Assembly: GCA_035651455.1 (NCBI GenBank)
Contig: DASRFR010000058.1
Coordinates: 248,001-312,000, forward strand
DNA length: 64,000 bases
Reading direction: 5' to 3'
From: DASRFR01 sp035651455
GTDB taxonomy: Bacteria; Acidobacteriota; Terriglobia; Terriglobales; Acidobacteriaceae
This document shows positions 8,658 to 18,009 of the stretch, in pieces. Each line of letters begins with the position of its first letter. Positions within the stretch are counted from its first letter, which is position 1. The position numbers and the translations under genes are program-made. The notes beneath the pieces were generated by a model that saw only the letters and a program-made list of their open reading frames with translations, was not told the DNA's origin and ran no database searches.

Positions 8658-9421
8658 GAAATGTCTGGATCATCTGCCGCAAGGAACTGAGCAGCTATTT
8701 CGTATCTCCGGTAGCGTACTTGCTGCTACTCATGTTTGCGCTCATCTTCGGCTTTTTCTTCTGGAATGCCCTCGGTTATTTTGTGATTTACGGAATGGAG
8801 TCACAGCTCCGCGGCCAGATGGCCCCCATGAATGTCAATGAGCAGGTGATCCGTCCGTTGCTGTCCAACGTCAGCGTGATCGGATTATTCTTCATTCCGC
8901 TCATCACCATGCGGTTATTTGCCGAAGAGAAGCGCACGGGCACGATTGAACTGCTGGCAACTTCTCCGGTTCGGGATAGTGAAGTGATCGTCGGCAAGTG
9001 GCTGGCAGCCTTGGCTCTGTACACGCTCCTTCTGCTCGTAACCGCGGTAAACTTCGCATTCCTGTTTCGTTACGGCAATCCCGATTGGAAACCGCTGGCC
9101 ATCGGCTATCTGGGCCTGCTACTCCAGGCAGGAGCGCTGCTGGCCATTGGAACATTTATTTCCACCCTGACGAAGAATCAGATCATCGCTGGCGCCGCGA
9201 CGTTCGGCATCTGCCTTCTGCTGTGGGTATTTGCCTGGGCCGGTGGATACGAGACGGCGCTATGGGCACGTGTGCTCTCTTACATGTCGATCGTCACCCA
9301 CATCGAGTCGTTCTCAAAGGGTGTGCTTGATTCGAAAGATGCCATTTACTACGTAACGCTGATATTCCTGGGGCTGTTCTTCACGGCGCGCTCCATGGAA
9401 TCCTTGCGCTGGAGGTCGTAA
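8654..9421 (+). CDS. ABC-2 permease (GldF-like)
   Basis: This 255-residue membrane protein has six hydrophobic spans. The cytoplasmic E-E-K-R-T-G-T-I-E-L-L segment after the second span is a signature of ABC-2 type permeases of the NosY/GldF group. The start is GTG, overlapping the ATPase stop, and the next gene begins one base after its TAA. It forms the membrane channel energised by the upstream ATPase. Transport direction (export) is inferred from family. Confidence 0.88.
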   Translation: MRNVWIICRKELSSYFVSPVAYLLLLMFALIFGFFFWNALGYFVIYGMESQLRGQMAPMNVNEQVIRPLLSNVSVIGLFFIPLITMRLFAEEKRTGTIELLATSPVRDSEVIVGKWLAALALYTLLLLVTAVNFAFLFRYGNPDWKPLAIGYLGLLLQAGALLAIGTFISTLTKNQIIAGAATFGICLLLWVFAWAGGYETALWARVLSYMSIVTHIESFSKGVLDSKDAIYYVTLIFLGLFFTARSMESLRWRS

Positions 9422-10798
9422 GTGAGTAGCCAGTGGATTAAAGCCAGACAGACCAAGTACGCCGCGTACGCCACGCTGTATATCCTCGTGGTGCTCTGCG
9501 GCGTGGTCATCGCGAATGTCCTCGCGGACCGATACAACAAGTCGTATGACGGAACGGCGACCAAGCGATACAGCCTGTCGGAGCAAACGGCCAAGATCGT
9601 TAAGGGTCTCAAGACGAATGCGACCATCACTTATTACGACCAATCCACGCGCTTTGAACACGCGAAAGACTTGCTCGATCAGTACGCCAATCTCTCACCG
9701 AAGGTGAAGGTGGCCTACGTCGATCCGGAGAAGAACCCGCAAGAGGCGCGCGCGGCCGGCATCCGCAACTTCGGCACCGCAGTGGTGCAAGTTGGTGCTA
9801 AAACGGAAGAAGCCAAGTCGATGACCGAAGAAGGCATAACTGGCGCCTTCATTCGCGACCTGAAAAACAACACCCGCACCGTTTGTTTCCTGACCGGCAG
9901 CGGTGAGCACCAGATCGATGAATCAGATCGCAATGGTTATTCGCGATTCAAAGACATGTTGGCAAAGGACGGGTACGAAGCCAAATCGATTGACCTGCTG
10001 CAAAAGGCCGAAGTCCCCAGCGATTGCACCGCTCTGGTTGTCGGCGGCCCCACGCGGGATTACCAGCAACCCGAAGTCGATGCTATCAAGAAATATGTCC
10101 ACGACGGCGGCCGTGCGATGTTCCTGCTGGATCCGCCATTGAAGCTGGGCCGTGACGAAGTTGCCGACAATGACGCTCTTACCGGTCTTCTCCAGGCTTG
10201 GGGCGTAACTCTCGATAAAGATCTGATTCTTGATCTCAATCCCATCGGCCAGATGGTTGGTCTTGGTCCTCAGGTGGCACTCGTCACCAGCTACAGTCCG
10301 CAGCCCATTGTGAACGAGATGAAGGGCACGGCAACCGGGTTCCCCCTGTCTCGTTCCATGGAAGTTAAGAACTCCGATAAGACCACCGTTCAAAAACTCT
10401 TCGATTCATCGCAGAGCAGCCTGGCGACGGACCAACTGAATTCACCGAAGATCGACCCGAATAGCCCCAAGAACCGCAAAGGACCATTCACCATCGCGGC
10501 CGCCGGTACCTACAACACGGGTAAGGAGAATTCGCAAGGCCGCTTTGTCGTGGTCGGCAGTTCGTCGTGGGCGACAAACTCCTTCATCACGTTTAACGGA
10601 AATAGCGATCTGGCGTTGAACGCCGTGAACTGGCTCTCTTCCGACGAGGACCTGATCTCGATTCGGCCGAAGGAACAGGAAGACCGGCGCGTCACCATGA
10701 CCCGTGCACAACTTAGCGTTGTGCGGGCGACGAGTCAGTTCCTGCTGCCGTTGGTGGTCGTTGTGGCGGGCGTCGCGGTCTGGTGGCGGCGGCGGTAA
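9422..10798 (+). CDS. GldG-like ABC auxiliary protein
   Basis: This 458-residue protein is anchored by an N-terminal span (about residues 12-36) and a C-terminal span ending in W-W-R-R-R, with a large extracytoplasmic domain between them. The middle matches the ABC-type uncharacterised transport family (GldG): a thioredoxin-like region with I-T-Y-Y-D and V-D-P-E-K-N-P, followed by a GATase-like region with V-V-G-G-P-T. The start is GTG directly after the permease stop. It probably acts with the permease as a substrate-handling or cell-wall-facing partner. Confidence 0.82.
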   Translation: MSSQWIKARQTKYAAYATLYILVVLCGVVIANVLADRYNKSYDGTATKRYSLSEQTAKIVKGLKTNATITYYDQSTRFEHAKDLLDQYANLSPKVKVAYVDPEKNPQEARAAGIRNFGTAVVQVGAKTEEAKSMTEEGITGAFIRDLKNNTRTVCFLTGSGEHQIDESDRNGYSRFKDMLAKDGYEAKSIDLLQKAEVPSDCTALVVGGPTRDYQQPEVDAIKKYVHDGGRAMFLLDPPLKLGRDEVADNDALTGLLQAWGVTLDKDLILDLNPIGQMVGLGPQVALVTSYSPQPIVNEMKGTATGFPLSRSMEVKNSDKTTVQKLFDSSQSSLATDQLNSPKIDPNSPKNRKGPFTIAAAGTYNTGKENSQGRFVVVGSSSWATNSFITFNGNSDLALNAVNWLSSDEDLISIRPKEQEDRRVTMTRAQLSVVRATSQFLLPLVVVVAGVAVWWRRR

Positions 10799-10943
10799 CG
10801 AATGCTTGCGTTGTAGGCGTGCACTGCCACGTTATTGGGCAAGCAACATCACTGGAAACTTAGCAAGGGATACGCTCGTGAGTAATTGGCGACTTTGAAT
10901 TGCAAACAACCCTGACGCTTAGTGTTCCTACGATTCTTGACGC

Positions 10944-12260
10944 ATGAAAATTCGTGGCCTACTCATCGCAGCAGTCATCCTGGGGGCGCTCTCAGGGCTC
11001 CTTTACTGGTCGGACCATCACAAGCCCAAGGACGCCCAGGCCTCCACAGACACGCAGCCTAAAATCTGGTCCCTGAACGAAGGCGACATCACCAAGCTCG
11101 ATGTCAAAAAGAAGTCGGCGCCTGACCTGGTGCTCACGAAAGACAGCGCGGGCAAATGGCAGATGGATGCTCCCGAGCGTTACAGCGTCGACCAGTCTGC
11201 TGTATCCGGCATGCTCACGAATCTAACGTCTCTCAATGCCGAACGAGTGGTTGAAGACAAGGCGACGAACCTTTCCACTTATGGCCTGAGCGACCCCTCG
11301 CTGCAGCTCGATGTCACGGAAAAGAACAACCAGTCGCGGACGCTTCTTCTCGGAGACGAGACGCCGACCGGCAGCGCCATGTATGCCAAGCTCTCTGGCG
11401 ATCCGCGCGTGTTTACCGTGGGCACCTGGACGAAGAACACGGTCGATAAAAGTCCAAATGACCTGCGCGATAAACGATTGATTACGCTCGACGCCGACAA
11501 GGTCAGCCGGGTTGAGTTAAACCAGAAAAATGACGATCTGGAGTTTGGACGCGACAAGAACCAGTGGCAGATTTTAAAGCCTAAGCCGATGCGCGCCAAC
11601 AGTACCGAAGTAGACGATCTCGTCCGCAAGCTCGCCGACGCCAAGATGGACCTGAGCGGCTCCGCCGATGACCTGAAAAAGAGTCCGGCGGCCTTCAACT
11701 CGGGCACTCCTGTTGCCACCGCCAAGATTACCGGCGACGCGGGCGCGCAGGAACTCCAGGTTCGCAAGAACAAGAATGACTATTATGCGAAATCCAGCGT
11801 AGTAGCCGGTGTTTACAAGGTTCCGGTCGATGTGGGTCAGGAGCTGAGCAAGAAACTCGAGGACTTCAGGAACAAGAAACTATTCGACTTCGGTTTTGAA
11901 GATCCCAACCAGATCGAAATCCACGATGGAGCAAATGCCTATTACCTGATGCACAACAACGAAGGCTGGTGGTCGAACGGCAAAACGATGGACCCTGGGG
12001 GAGTTGGTAATCTGGTCGACAAACTGCGTGACCTGTCCGCCAGCAAGTTCGTCGATTCCGGTTTCACTCAGCCGGCGATCACGCTGGTTGTCAAATCGGA
12101 TGACAACAAGCGCGTAGAAAAAGTGCTGATCGCAAAGAACGGCGATACTTACGTAGCAAAACGCGAGACCGAGCCGGCACTGTACCAGCTGGATTCGAGC
12201 GCCGTACAAGATCTGCAAAAAGCAGCCGCGGACATTAAGCCAGAAGCCGGAAAGAAGTAG
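10944..12260 (+). CDS. DUF4340 domain protein
   Basis: This 438-residue protein has a single N-terminal span (residues 4-22) and then repeated DUF4340 modules with the recurring pattern W-x-L-N-E-G-D-I-T-K-L / W-Q-I-L-K-P and Y-G-L-S-D-P-S. It lies 145 bp after the GldG-like gene in the same orientation. DUF4340 proteins accompany this ABC exporter type in many genomes, so it is probably an extracytoplasmic, membrane-tethered component of the same system. The gap before it contains no convincing promoter, so it may be co-transcribed. No enzymatic motif is seen. Confidence 0.8.
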   Translation: MKIRGLLIAAVILGALSGLLYWSDHHKPKDAQASTDTQPKIWSLNEGDITKLDVKKKSAPDLVLTKDSAGKWQMDAPERYSVDQSAVSGMLTNLTSLNAERVVEDKATNLSTYGLSDPSLQLDVTEKNNQSRTLLLGDETPTGSAMYAKLSGDPRVFTVGTWTKNTVDKSPNDLRDKRLITLDADKVSRVELNQKNDDLEFGRDKNQWQILKPKPMRANSTEVDDLVRKLADAKMDLSGSADDLKKSPAAFNSGTPVATAKITGDAGAQELQVRKNKNDYYAKSSVVAGVYKVPVDVGQELSKKLEDFRNKKLFDFGFEDPNQIEIHDGANAYYLMHNNEGWWSNGKTMDPGGVGNLVDKLRDLSASKFVDSGFTQPAITLVVKSDDNKRVEKVLIAKNGDTYVAKRETEPALYQLDSSAVQDLQKAAADIKPEAGKK

Positions 12261-12269
12261 CTGCTGGTC

Positions 12270-13235
12270 TTACTGGATCGTCACATTCCCACTCACGGTT
12301 CCTGCTGAGTTGGCAGTGGAAGTCGCCGTAATCGTAACCGTGCTTCCAAATGGCACGCTCGAAGGCGCGGTGTACACCGTCGCCCCACTGCTGGCCGTGT
12401 GAGCGGGATTCACAGACCCGCAACTTCCCGGAGTTCCACACGTCACCGTCCAATCCACACCTGCATCGGTATTGTCGTTGGCGACATTCGCGCTCACGGT
12501 GACGGAACTGTTCACCCCAAGAGTTGCCGGGGGCGGCGTTGCAAAAGACACGGTGATGTTCCCTGCCGCAATGAAAATAGTGGCATTGACCGTGGCGGCT
12601 GGATCCGCGGTCGAAGCCGCTGTGATTGTCACCGTGTTGCCGGAAGGAATTGTCGACGGCGCGGTATAGCTGGCGAAGGCACTGCCGGTAGTATGGGTCG
12701 GTGTGATGCTTCCGCATGCCCCCGTGCTGGCACAAGAAACAGTCCAGTCGACGCCCGCACTTGTGGTGTCATTTGTTACGATCGCCGTTAATGCCGTGCT
12801 CTGGCTGACCGGCAAATACTGAGGCGGCGCAACGGCGAAAGACACCGAAATAGTCGTCACTCCTGTTGCAATTGTGGTATTGGCTTGCGCAAACGCTGAA
12901 TGCTGAGCCGTCGACGTAGCGGTGATGGTCACCGTATTACCCGCAGGAATCGTCGAGGGAGCGGTGTATACAGTTGGCGAACCGCTATTCGTATGGGTCG
13001 GGTTGAAAGAGCCGCAAACCGAGCCGCTCCCGCATGTGGCCGACCAGTCGACCCCCGCGTTTGAAGAGTCATTGGAGACCGTCGCAGTCACGTTAGCTAC
13101 TGCATCTACGCCCATAGTGGTCGGTGGTGCAGCGGTGATGGTGACGGTAACCGAATGGGAATTAGAACACGCGGCCCACACCAGCAAAGGAAAAAGTATG
13201 GCCGATAACTGGCTAATGCGCAGCTTCCAAACCAT
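12270..13235 (-). CDS. Lipoprotein with three Ig-like repeats
   Basis: This predicted 321-residue lipoprotein starts M-V-W-K-L-R and has a lipobox-like V-W-A-A-C at the end of its signal peptide. Three roughly 95-residue repeats follow. Each contains A-G-V-D-W-(S/T)-x-x-C, then C-G-S-x-x-P-x-H-T, V/S-Y-T-A-P-S and G-N-T-V-T-I-T-A. The paired cysteines probably form one disulphide per domain, and the fold should be an immunoglobulin-like beta-sandwich. The frame is open to 13388, but the upstream part lacks a signal peptide. Such proteins in Acidobacteriota are surface proteins of unknown role. Its end lies 9 bp from that of the convergent DUF4340 gene. Confidence 0.7.
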   Translation of the reverse strand: MVWKLRISQLSAILFPLLVWAACSNSHSVTVTITAAPPTTMGVDAVANVTATVSNDSSNAGVDWSATCGSGSVCGSFNPTHTNSGSPTVYTAPSTIPAGNTVTITATSTAQHSAFAQANTTIATGVTTISVSFAVAPPQYLPVSQSTALTAIVTNDTTSAGVDWTVSCASTGACGSITPTHTTGSAFASYTAPSTIPSGNTVTITAASTADPAATVNATIFIAAGNITVSFATPPPATLGVNSSVTVSANVANDNTDAGVDWTVTCGTPGSCGSVNPAHTASSGATVYTAPSSVPFGSTVTITATSTANSAGTVSGNVTIQ

Positions 13236-13494
13236 CGCCGCCCTGCCTGCGTGCACCTGGGTTCGCGTCCCCAGTTCAGTTGAATTAAGCTTCGTACACC
13301 CCAATACTTCACAATTCTCGTGCAAACTGGCCTTCTCCTTTAACCCTTGCGTAACGTTTGAAGCTGGCGAGCAGACTGGTACGTGCAATGAATTCGGGTG
13401 AAACGCAAGCTTATCACGTGAGTTGCAGGGAAAGGGATGGCCTGGGCCAGCTAGACGCCACTGCTGCTATCTCTGATGCTCTTGGGCGGTGGAT

Positions 13495-13510
13495 CCGTGC
13501 TTAGGCACGG
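13495..13510. terminator. Short hairpin downstream of the GAF gene
   Basis: CCGTGC-TTAG-GCACGG is a perfect 6-bp stem with a tetraloop, about 55 bases beyond the stop of the minus-strand GAF gene. No U-tract follows, so it is only a weak terminator candidate. Confidence 0.3.
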
Positions 13511-13564
13511 GCGTGCACCGCCTTGACTCGGCGATAGGTCCGGGTTGGTGGTCTGCGTCCTGCC

Positions 13565-14131
13565 TTAGGCGCTGGCGGATTCGGCGCTCACGTTCGCCAT
13601 AGGCGAGCTTCCAATCACCTTCGCAACTTCGATCAACTGCTGCAGATCGTCGCGGGTAAAATCCGGGCCTGCCAGTTTGGGGTCGCAACCTTTGCGCGAA
13701 ACCTGCACAATTCCCCAAACGGTTCCTTCCTCGTTGATGATTGGCGCCGACATGAGCTTCTGAATGAGGTGCGGACCGACGGCTTCGTGGTCCCCATCTT
13801 TGAAACGAATGCTCTCAAAAATGCCTACATGGCGGACCTTCACGAAGTTGTTGAAGAACTCCGGCTTGCGGGTCAGCGCAGTGCGCGCGGCAATGGCGGA
13901 GCCAGAGATGGGAATGCTTCCCGCCTGCTTCAGTTCGGCCGGGAATACGAATTTCAGCACGGTGCCGTGTGCGCAGAGTAGCGCGATTTCTGTTTCGCGT
14001 ACATGAAATGCACGCGCCAACTCGCGGCAGATTTCATCAAACACCGGGTGTTGAGTGGCCATTAGCTGTCGCAAGCCGTCCAATTGCGTGATTTGCGCCT
14101 CGCCGACCGTCATGACAGAACCTTCACTCAT
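13565..14131 (-). CDS. GAF domain protein
   Basis: This 188-residue soluble protein is essentially a single GAF domain: helix, then I-A-L-L-C-A-H-G, I-P-I-S-G-S-A-I-A-A-R, L-M-S-A-P-I-I-N-E-E-G-T-V-W-G-I-V-Q-V-S-R-K. No output domain is attached. The frame extends to 14227, but the start M-S-E-G-S has a GCAGGTG Shine-Dalgarno and makes a compact protein. Very similar stand-alone GAF proteins occur in Acidobacteria and Deltaproteobacteria, probably as small-molecule or redox sensors for unlinked partners. Function here is unknown. Confidence 0.7.
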   Translation of the reverse strand: MSEGSVMTVGEAQITQLDGLRQLMATQHPVFDEICRELARAFHVRETEIALLCAHGTVLKFVFPAELKQAGSIPISGSAIAARTALTRKPEFFNNFVKVRHVGIFESIRFKDGDHEAVGPHLIQKLMSAPIINEEGTVWGIVQVSRKGCDPKLAGPDFTRDDLQQLIEVAKVIGSSPMANVSAESASA

Positions 14132-14397
14132 GTGGCACCTGCGCCCTCGAAATGTCTGGCCGCCGCTTGCGATACTAGAAGCGCGCCAGCATCCATCATT
14201 CGCACGTCGGTGACCAGAGCGACACACACGACAGTAACCAGTCTGTGGACGGCAAGTGCTTGGGAATCAATACGGGAGGGCCAGCGTCTGCCCTGCGGGA
14301 GGGTGTTCTACCACCTCAAGGCCGCTGAGTTGACAATTTTTGTCGACAGCGTGTGCTCGCGGGTGCGATCAAAGCTCGAAAAACTGGCGTTGGGCTT

Positions 14398-16368
14398 CTA
14401 GACTTCGTCCTCTTTCAGCTTGGCGATCACGCTGAAATCTTCCAGAGTGGTGGTATCGCCCTTCACATCTCCACTGGTGGCGAGTTCCCGAAGCAGCCGC
14501 CGCATGATCTTCCCGCTGCGTGTTTTAGGCAGCATGTCAGTAAAGCGGATGTCGTCGGGCTTAGCCAGAGCGCCGATCTCTTTGGCTACCCACTGGCGCA
14601 GTTCCTCTTTGAGTTCAGGGCTGGGCTGGTTTCCCTGCTCCAGTGTCACGAAGGCGGATATTGCTTGTCCCTTCAAGTCGTCAGGACGGCCGACCACGGC
14701 GGCCTCCGCCACCTTCTCGTGCGCCACCAGCGCGGATTCCACCTCCATAGTGCTCAAGCGGTGTCCACTGACGTTAATGACGTCGTCTACCCGGCCCATA
14801 ATCCAGAAATATCCGTCTTTGTCTTTGCGAGCGCCGTCGCCGGTGAAATACACACCGGGAATTTGCGACCAGTATTGGCGCACGTACCTGTCAGGATCGC
14901 CATAAATGGTTCGCAGCATGCCTGGCCATGGTTTGCTAATAATGAGAAACCCGCCCGAGCCTTCCGGAACCGGCTTGCCGTCGATGGTGACGACTTCAGG
15001 AACTACACCGGGAAATGGACGAGTGGCCGAGCCCGGTTTAGCCGCAATGGCGCCTGGCAGTGGCGTGATCATGATCTGCCCGGTTTCCGTCTGCCACCAG
15101 GTATCGACGATGGGGCAACGTTCTCGTCCAATCACTTCCCGATACCACATCCATGCCTCAGGGTTGATGGGCTCCCCCACGGTGCCCAGCAGCCGCAGGC
15201 TGTTGAGCCGATGTTTGCGCGGCCATTGCTCGCCCCATTTAATGAAGGTTCTGATCGCCGTCGGCGCGGTATAAAACACGCTCACCGCATGGCGATCGAT
15301 CATGCTCCAGAAGCGATCTGCCTCGGGATAGTTCGGCGACCCTTCATACATCAGACTGGTCGCGCCATTCTGCAGCGGGCCATACACGATGTAGCTATGT
15401 CCGGTAACCCAGCCGATATCGGCAGTGCACCAGTATGTGTCCTCCTCTTTCAGATCGAAGACCCACTTGGTGGTGATGTAGGTCGCAACAGAGTAGCCGC
15501 CCGTCGTGTGTACCACGCCTTTCGGTTTGCCGGTCGTGCCGGACGTGTAAAGAATATAAAGTGGGTGCTCGGCATCCAGCGGCTCGGCCGGACATTCGTC
15601 AGGAACCGATTGCATCAGTTCGTGCCACCAGTGATCGCGGCCTGGCTGCAGGTTGATGTGCGAGCCTGTGCGCTGGTAAACGACCACATGCTTCACCGAC
15701 GGGCAGGATTTCAGTGCCTCCTCGACTGCGGGAAACAGCTTTACTTCCACGCCCCGGCGATAAGAACCATCTTGCGTGATTACCGCAGCCGCCTGCGAAT
15801 CGTGAATACGATCGACAAGTGCATTCGAGGAGAATCCACCAAACACCACGGAATGAGGTGAGCCAATGCGTGCACAAGCCAACATCGCGATGGGCAATTC
15901 CGGTGTCATCCCCATATAGATGGCTACCCGGTCACCTTTGCGAATACCCAGCGATTTCAGTACATTGGCGAACTTCTGCACCTCCCGGTGCAATTGCTGG
16001 TAAGTCAAGATGCGAACTTCGCCGGGCTCGCTCTCCCAGATCAGAGCCGCTTTGTTCTTACGCCAGGTCTGCACGTGGCGGTCGAGGCAGTTGTAGGAAA
16101 GGTTGATCTGCCCGCCTAGGTACCACTTCGCCCACGGGACGTTCCATTCCAGCACTCTGTCCCACTTCTTGAACCAGTGCAGCTCTTCGGCGATGCGTCC
16201 CCAGAACTTCTCAGGTTGTTCCACCGACTCGCGGTAGATCCGTTCATATTCAGCCAAATTCTTGATGTGCGCATGTTGGGCGAACCCTGGTGGACACTCA
16301 AATTTTCTCTGTTCCTGCAGAACAGAATCGATGTTTTCGACCGCGGACACCGCAACCTTTTCTGCCAT
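14398..16368 (-). CDS. acs: Acetyl-CoA synthetase
   Basis: This 656-residue AMP-forming enzyme converts acetate, ATP and CoA to acetyl-CoA. It has the P-loop Y-T-S-G-T-T-G-K-P-K-G, the T-W-W-Q-T-E-T-G motif that shapes the acetate pocket, Y-x-T-G-D-G, and the C-terminal P-K-T-R-S-G-K-I-M-R-R, whose lysine is the catalytic residue regulated by acetylation in this family. The N-terminal acetyl-CoA synthetase domain is complete and length is standard. It stands alone between a GAF protein and a DUF2339 gene. It could recapture acetate derived from the DeoC product acetaldehyde, but that link is inference. Confidence 0.97.
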   Translation of the reverse strand: MAEKVAVSAVENIDSVLQEQRKFECPPGFAQHAHIKNLAEYERIYRESVEQPEKFWGRIAEELHWFKKWDRVLEWNVPWAKWYLGGQINLSYNCLDRHVQTWRKNKAALIWESEPGEVRILTYQQLHREVQKFANVLKSLGIRKGDRVAIYMGMTPELPIAMLACARIGSPHSVVFGGFSSNALVDRIHDSQAAAVITQDGSYRRGVEVKLFPAVEEALKSCPSVKHVVVYQRTGSHINLQPGRDHWWHELMQSVPDECPAEPLDAEHPLYILYTSGTTGKPKGVVHTTGGYSVATYITTKWVFDLKEEDTYWCTADIGWVTGHSYIVYGPLQNGATSLMYEGSPNYPEADRFWSMIDRHAVSVFYTAPTAIRTFIKWGEQWPRKHRLNSLRLLGTVGEPINPEAWMWYREVIGRERCPIVDTWWQTETGQIMITPLPGAIAAKPGSATRPFPGVVPEVVTIDGKPVPEGSGGFLIISKPWPGMLRTIYGDPDRYVRQYWSQIPGVYFTGDGARKDKDGYFWIMGRVDDVINVSGHRLSTMEVESALVAHEKVAEAAVVGRPDDLKGQAISAFVTLEQGNQPSPELKEELRQWVAKEIGALAKPDDIRFTDMLPKTRSGKIMRRLLRELATSGDVKGDTTTLEDFSVIAKLKEDEV

Positions 16369-16577
16369 GTTCAGCCTCGACTTAAAGTTGCCCCTGCTAT
16401 CTTTAGCGCAAATCTAAACGCTGAGTCGTAGGAATGTCTGCCCGGAAGAACCAACTGACGGGTCGACCGGAGTTTGGACTATCCAGCCGGCAGACTGAGG
16501 GCCTTATGCGCTTTTCCGGCGCTTCTCCAGACTACGAACCGCGCGCGCTTGCGATAATGCTAACAGAGGACGCGTTC

Positions 16578-17984
16578 ATGGAAACTCCTGATGGCGAATT
16601 GAATCAAATTCGCGCCATCATCACCGATCTCCTCAAGCGGGTTGAGCGACTAGAAGAAAGGGTCGAAGTACAGCCGACGAGCGGTGCGGGGGCAGAGCCC
16701 TCGCAGGTCCCCGCGGCTTCCCGACTCCATGGCGCCCGTACGATTGGGCCACGCTCAATTGCGATTAATTCAAGCTCGGAAGGTCGTCAACCGAATCTCG
16801 AGACGCGCATCGGCTCGCAATGGCTTAACCGCATCGGCATCATCGCCGTGTTGATTGGAGTCTCATATTTTCTGAAGTATGCGTTCGAGAACTACCTTGT
16901 GCCGCCATTAGCGCGCGTGGGTCTGGGATTGCTGGGTGGAATCGTCGTGATGGGCTTCGCCGAATGGGTGCGGCGTCGCAACTACCGCATATTTTCTTAC
17001 TCGCTTAATGCTCTTGGCCTCGGAATTTTATACCTGTCCGTGTGGGCCGCCTCTGAGCTTTACGGGCTTATTTCCCTGCAACTGGCACTGGGAGCGATGC
17101 TGGTCATCACCGCGGCGAGCGCTGTCCTTGCCCTGCGACAGGATGCCGAGATTTTGGGGATGTTCGCTCTGATCGGGGGATTTGCAACTCCAGTTTTGCT
17201 GTCAAGCGGCCGCGGAGGCGAGGTGGAACTCTTTACGTACGTACTCATCCTCGATTTGGCAACGCTCGTCTTGGTTTCCCTGCAACCATGGCGGCGCCTG
17301 CTGCTGCTGAGCGTCACTGGCGCGGCTATTGTTTATTTCGCCTGGTATGACGAGTACTACTCAACAGCGCAGTTCGAAATAACCTTGGCATTTGCCTCGT
17401 TGTTTTTCCTGATCTTCGCAGTCGCGCCGGTTGTCGCCTGGCGCAAGGCCAAATTTGAGGATTCAGGTGTGCTGGTTGCGGCAGTTCTACTGAATGCACT
17501 GGTCTCCTTGTGTTCGTTCGCGCTGTTACTCAACCACATCTCAGCCATCGAGACGAGCTGGGGCATGTTGGGACTTGCGTTGTTCTATGCCGCTGTCGCG
17601 TGGTGGGTTCGCCGGCAACCACTTGGGAATTGCAGGTACATTTTCCGCTCGCATGTTGCCCTGGTGACTGGATTCATTGCGATCGCAATTGCTTTTGGAT
17701 TTGAATCGGGATGGATTACGTTGTTCTGGTTCCTGGAGGCGGCTGTGCTCATCACTCTCGGCTTCACCAGGCATTCCGCCTTCGTTCGATGGCTGGGGCT
17801 GGCGGTCATCGCCATTACGATTGCGAAGGTCTTCGGTTTAGATGTGTGGCGGCTTGAGCGCGGCTTTCGCATCGTGAGTTTCATCGCGCTTGGCATTCTG
17901 TTACTCACCATTTCCTTCGTATACCAGCAGAACTGGTTGCCTTTAACTTCAACTCGTGCCACTCGCGATTCCAGTCACAGTTAG
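16578..17984 (+). CDS. DUF2339 multispan membrane protein
   Basis: This 468-residue membrane protein begins with a short coiled-coil-like segment (I-T-D-L-L-K-R-V-E-R-L-E-E-R-V) and a linker. Some thirteen hydrophobic spans follow, starting with I-G-S-Q-W-L-N-R-I-G, a signature of DUF2339. The frame is open to 16434, but AGAGGAC before the ATG at 16578 and the N-terminus M-E-T-P-D-G-E-L support the shorter form. The function of the family is not known. It is divergent from acs and ends 25 bp before the convergent sigma factor. Confidence 0.78.
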   Translation: METPDGELNQIRAIITDLLKRVERLEERVEVQPTSGAGAEPSQVPAASRLHGARTIGPRSIAINSSSEGRQPNLETRIGSQWLNRIGIIAVLIGVSYFLKYAFENYLVPPLARVGLGLLGGIVVMGFAEWVRRRNYRIFSYSLNALGLGILYLSVWAASELYGLISLQLALGAMLVITAASAVLALRQDAEILGMFALIGGFATPVLLSSGRGGEVELFTYVLILDLATLVLVSLQPWRRLLLLSVTGAAIVYFAWYDEYYSTAQFEITLAFASLFFLIFAVAPVVAWRKAKFEDSGVLVAAVLLNALVSLCSFALLLNHISAIETSWGMLGLALFYAAVAWWVRRQPLGNCRYIFRSHVALVTGFIAIAIAFGFESGWITLFWFLEAAVLITLGFTRHSAFVRWLGLAVIAITIAKVFGLDVWRLERGFRIVSFIALGILLLTISFVYQQNWLPLTSTRATRDSSHS

Positions 17985-18009
17985 GAAGAAACGAGCATCA
18001 GGAGAGCGA

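Noticed and set aside
14353..15861. 502-residue plus-strand open frame antisense to acs
   Set aside because: It lies wholly opposite a well-conserved acetyl-CoA synthetase, has no recognisable domain, and reflects the codon bias of the true gene.
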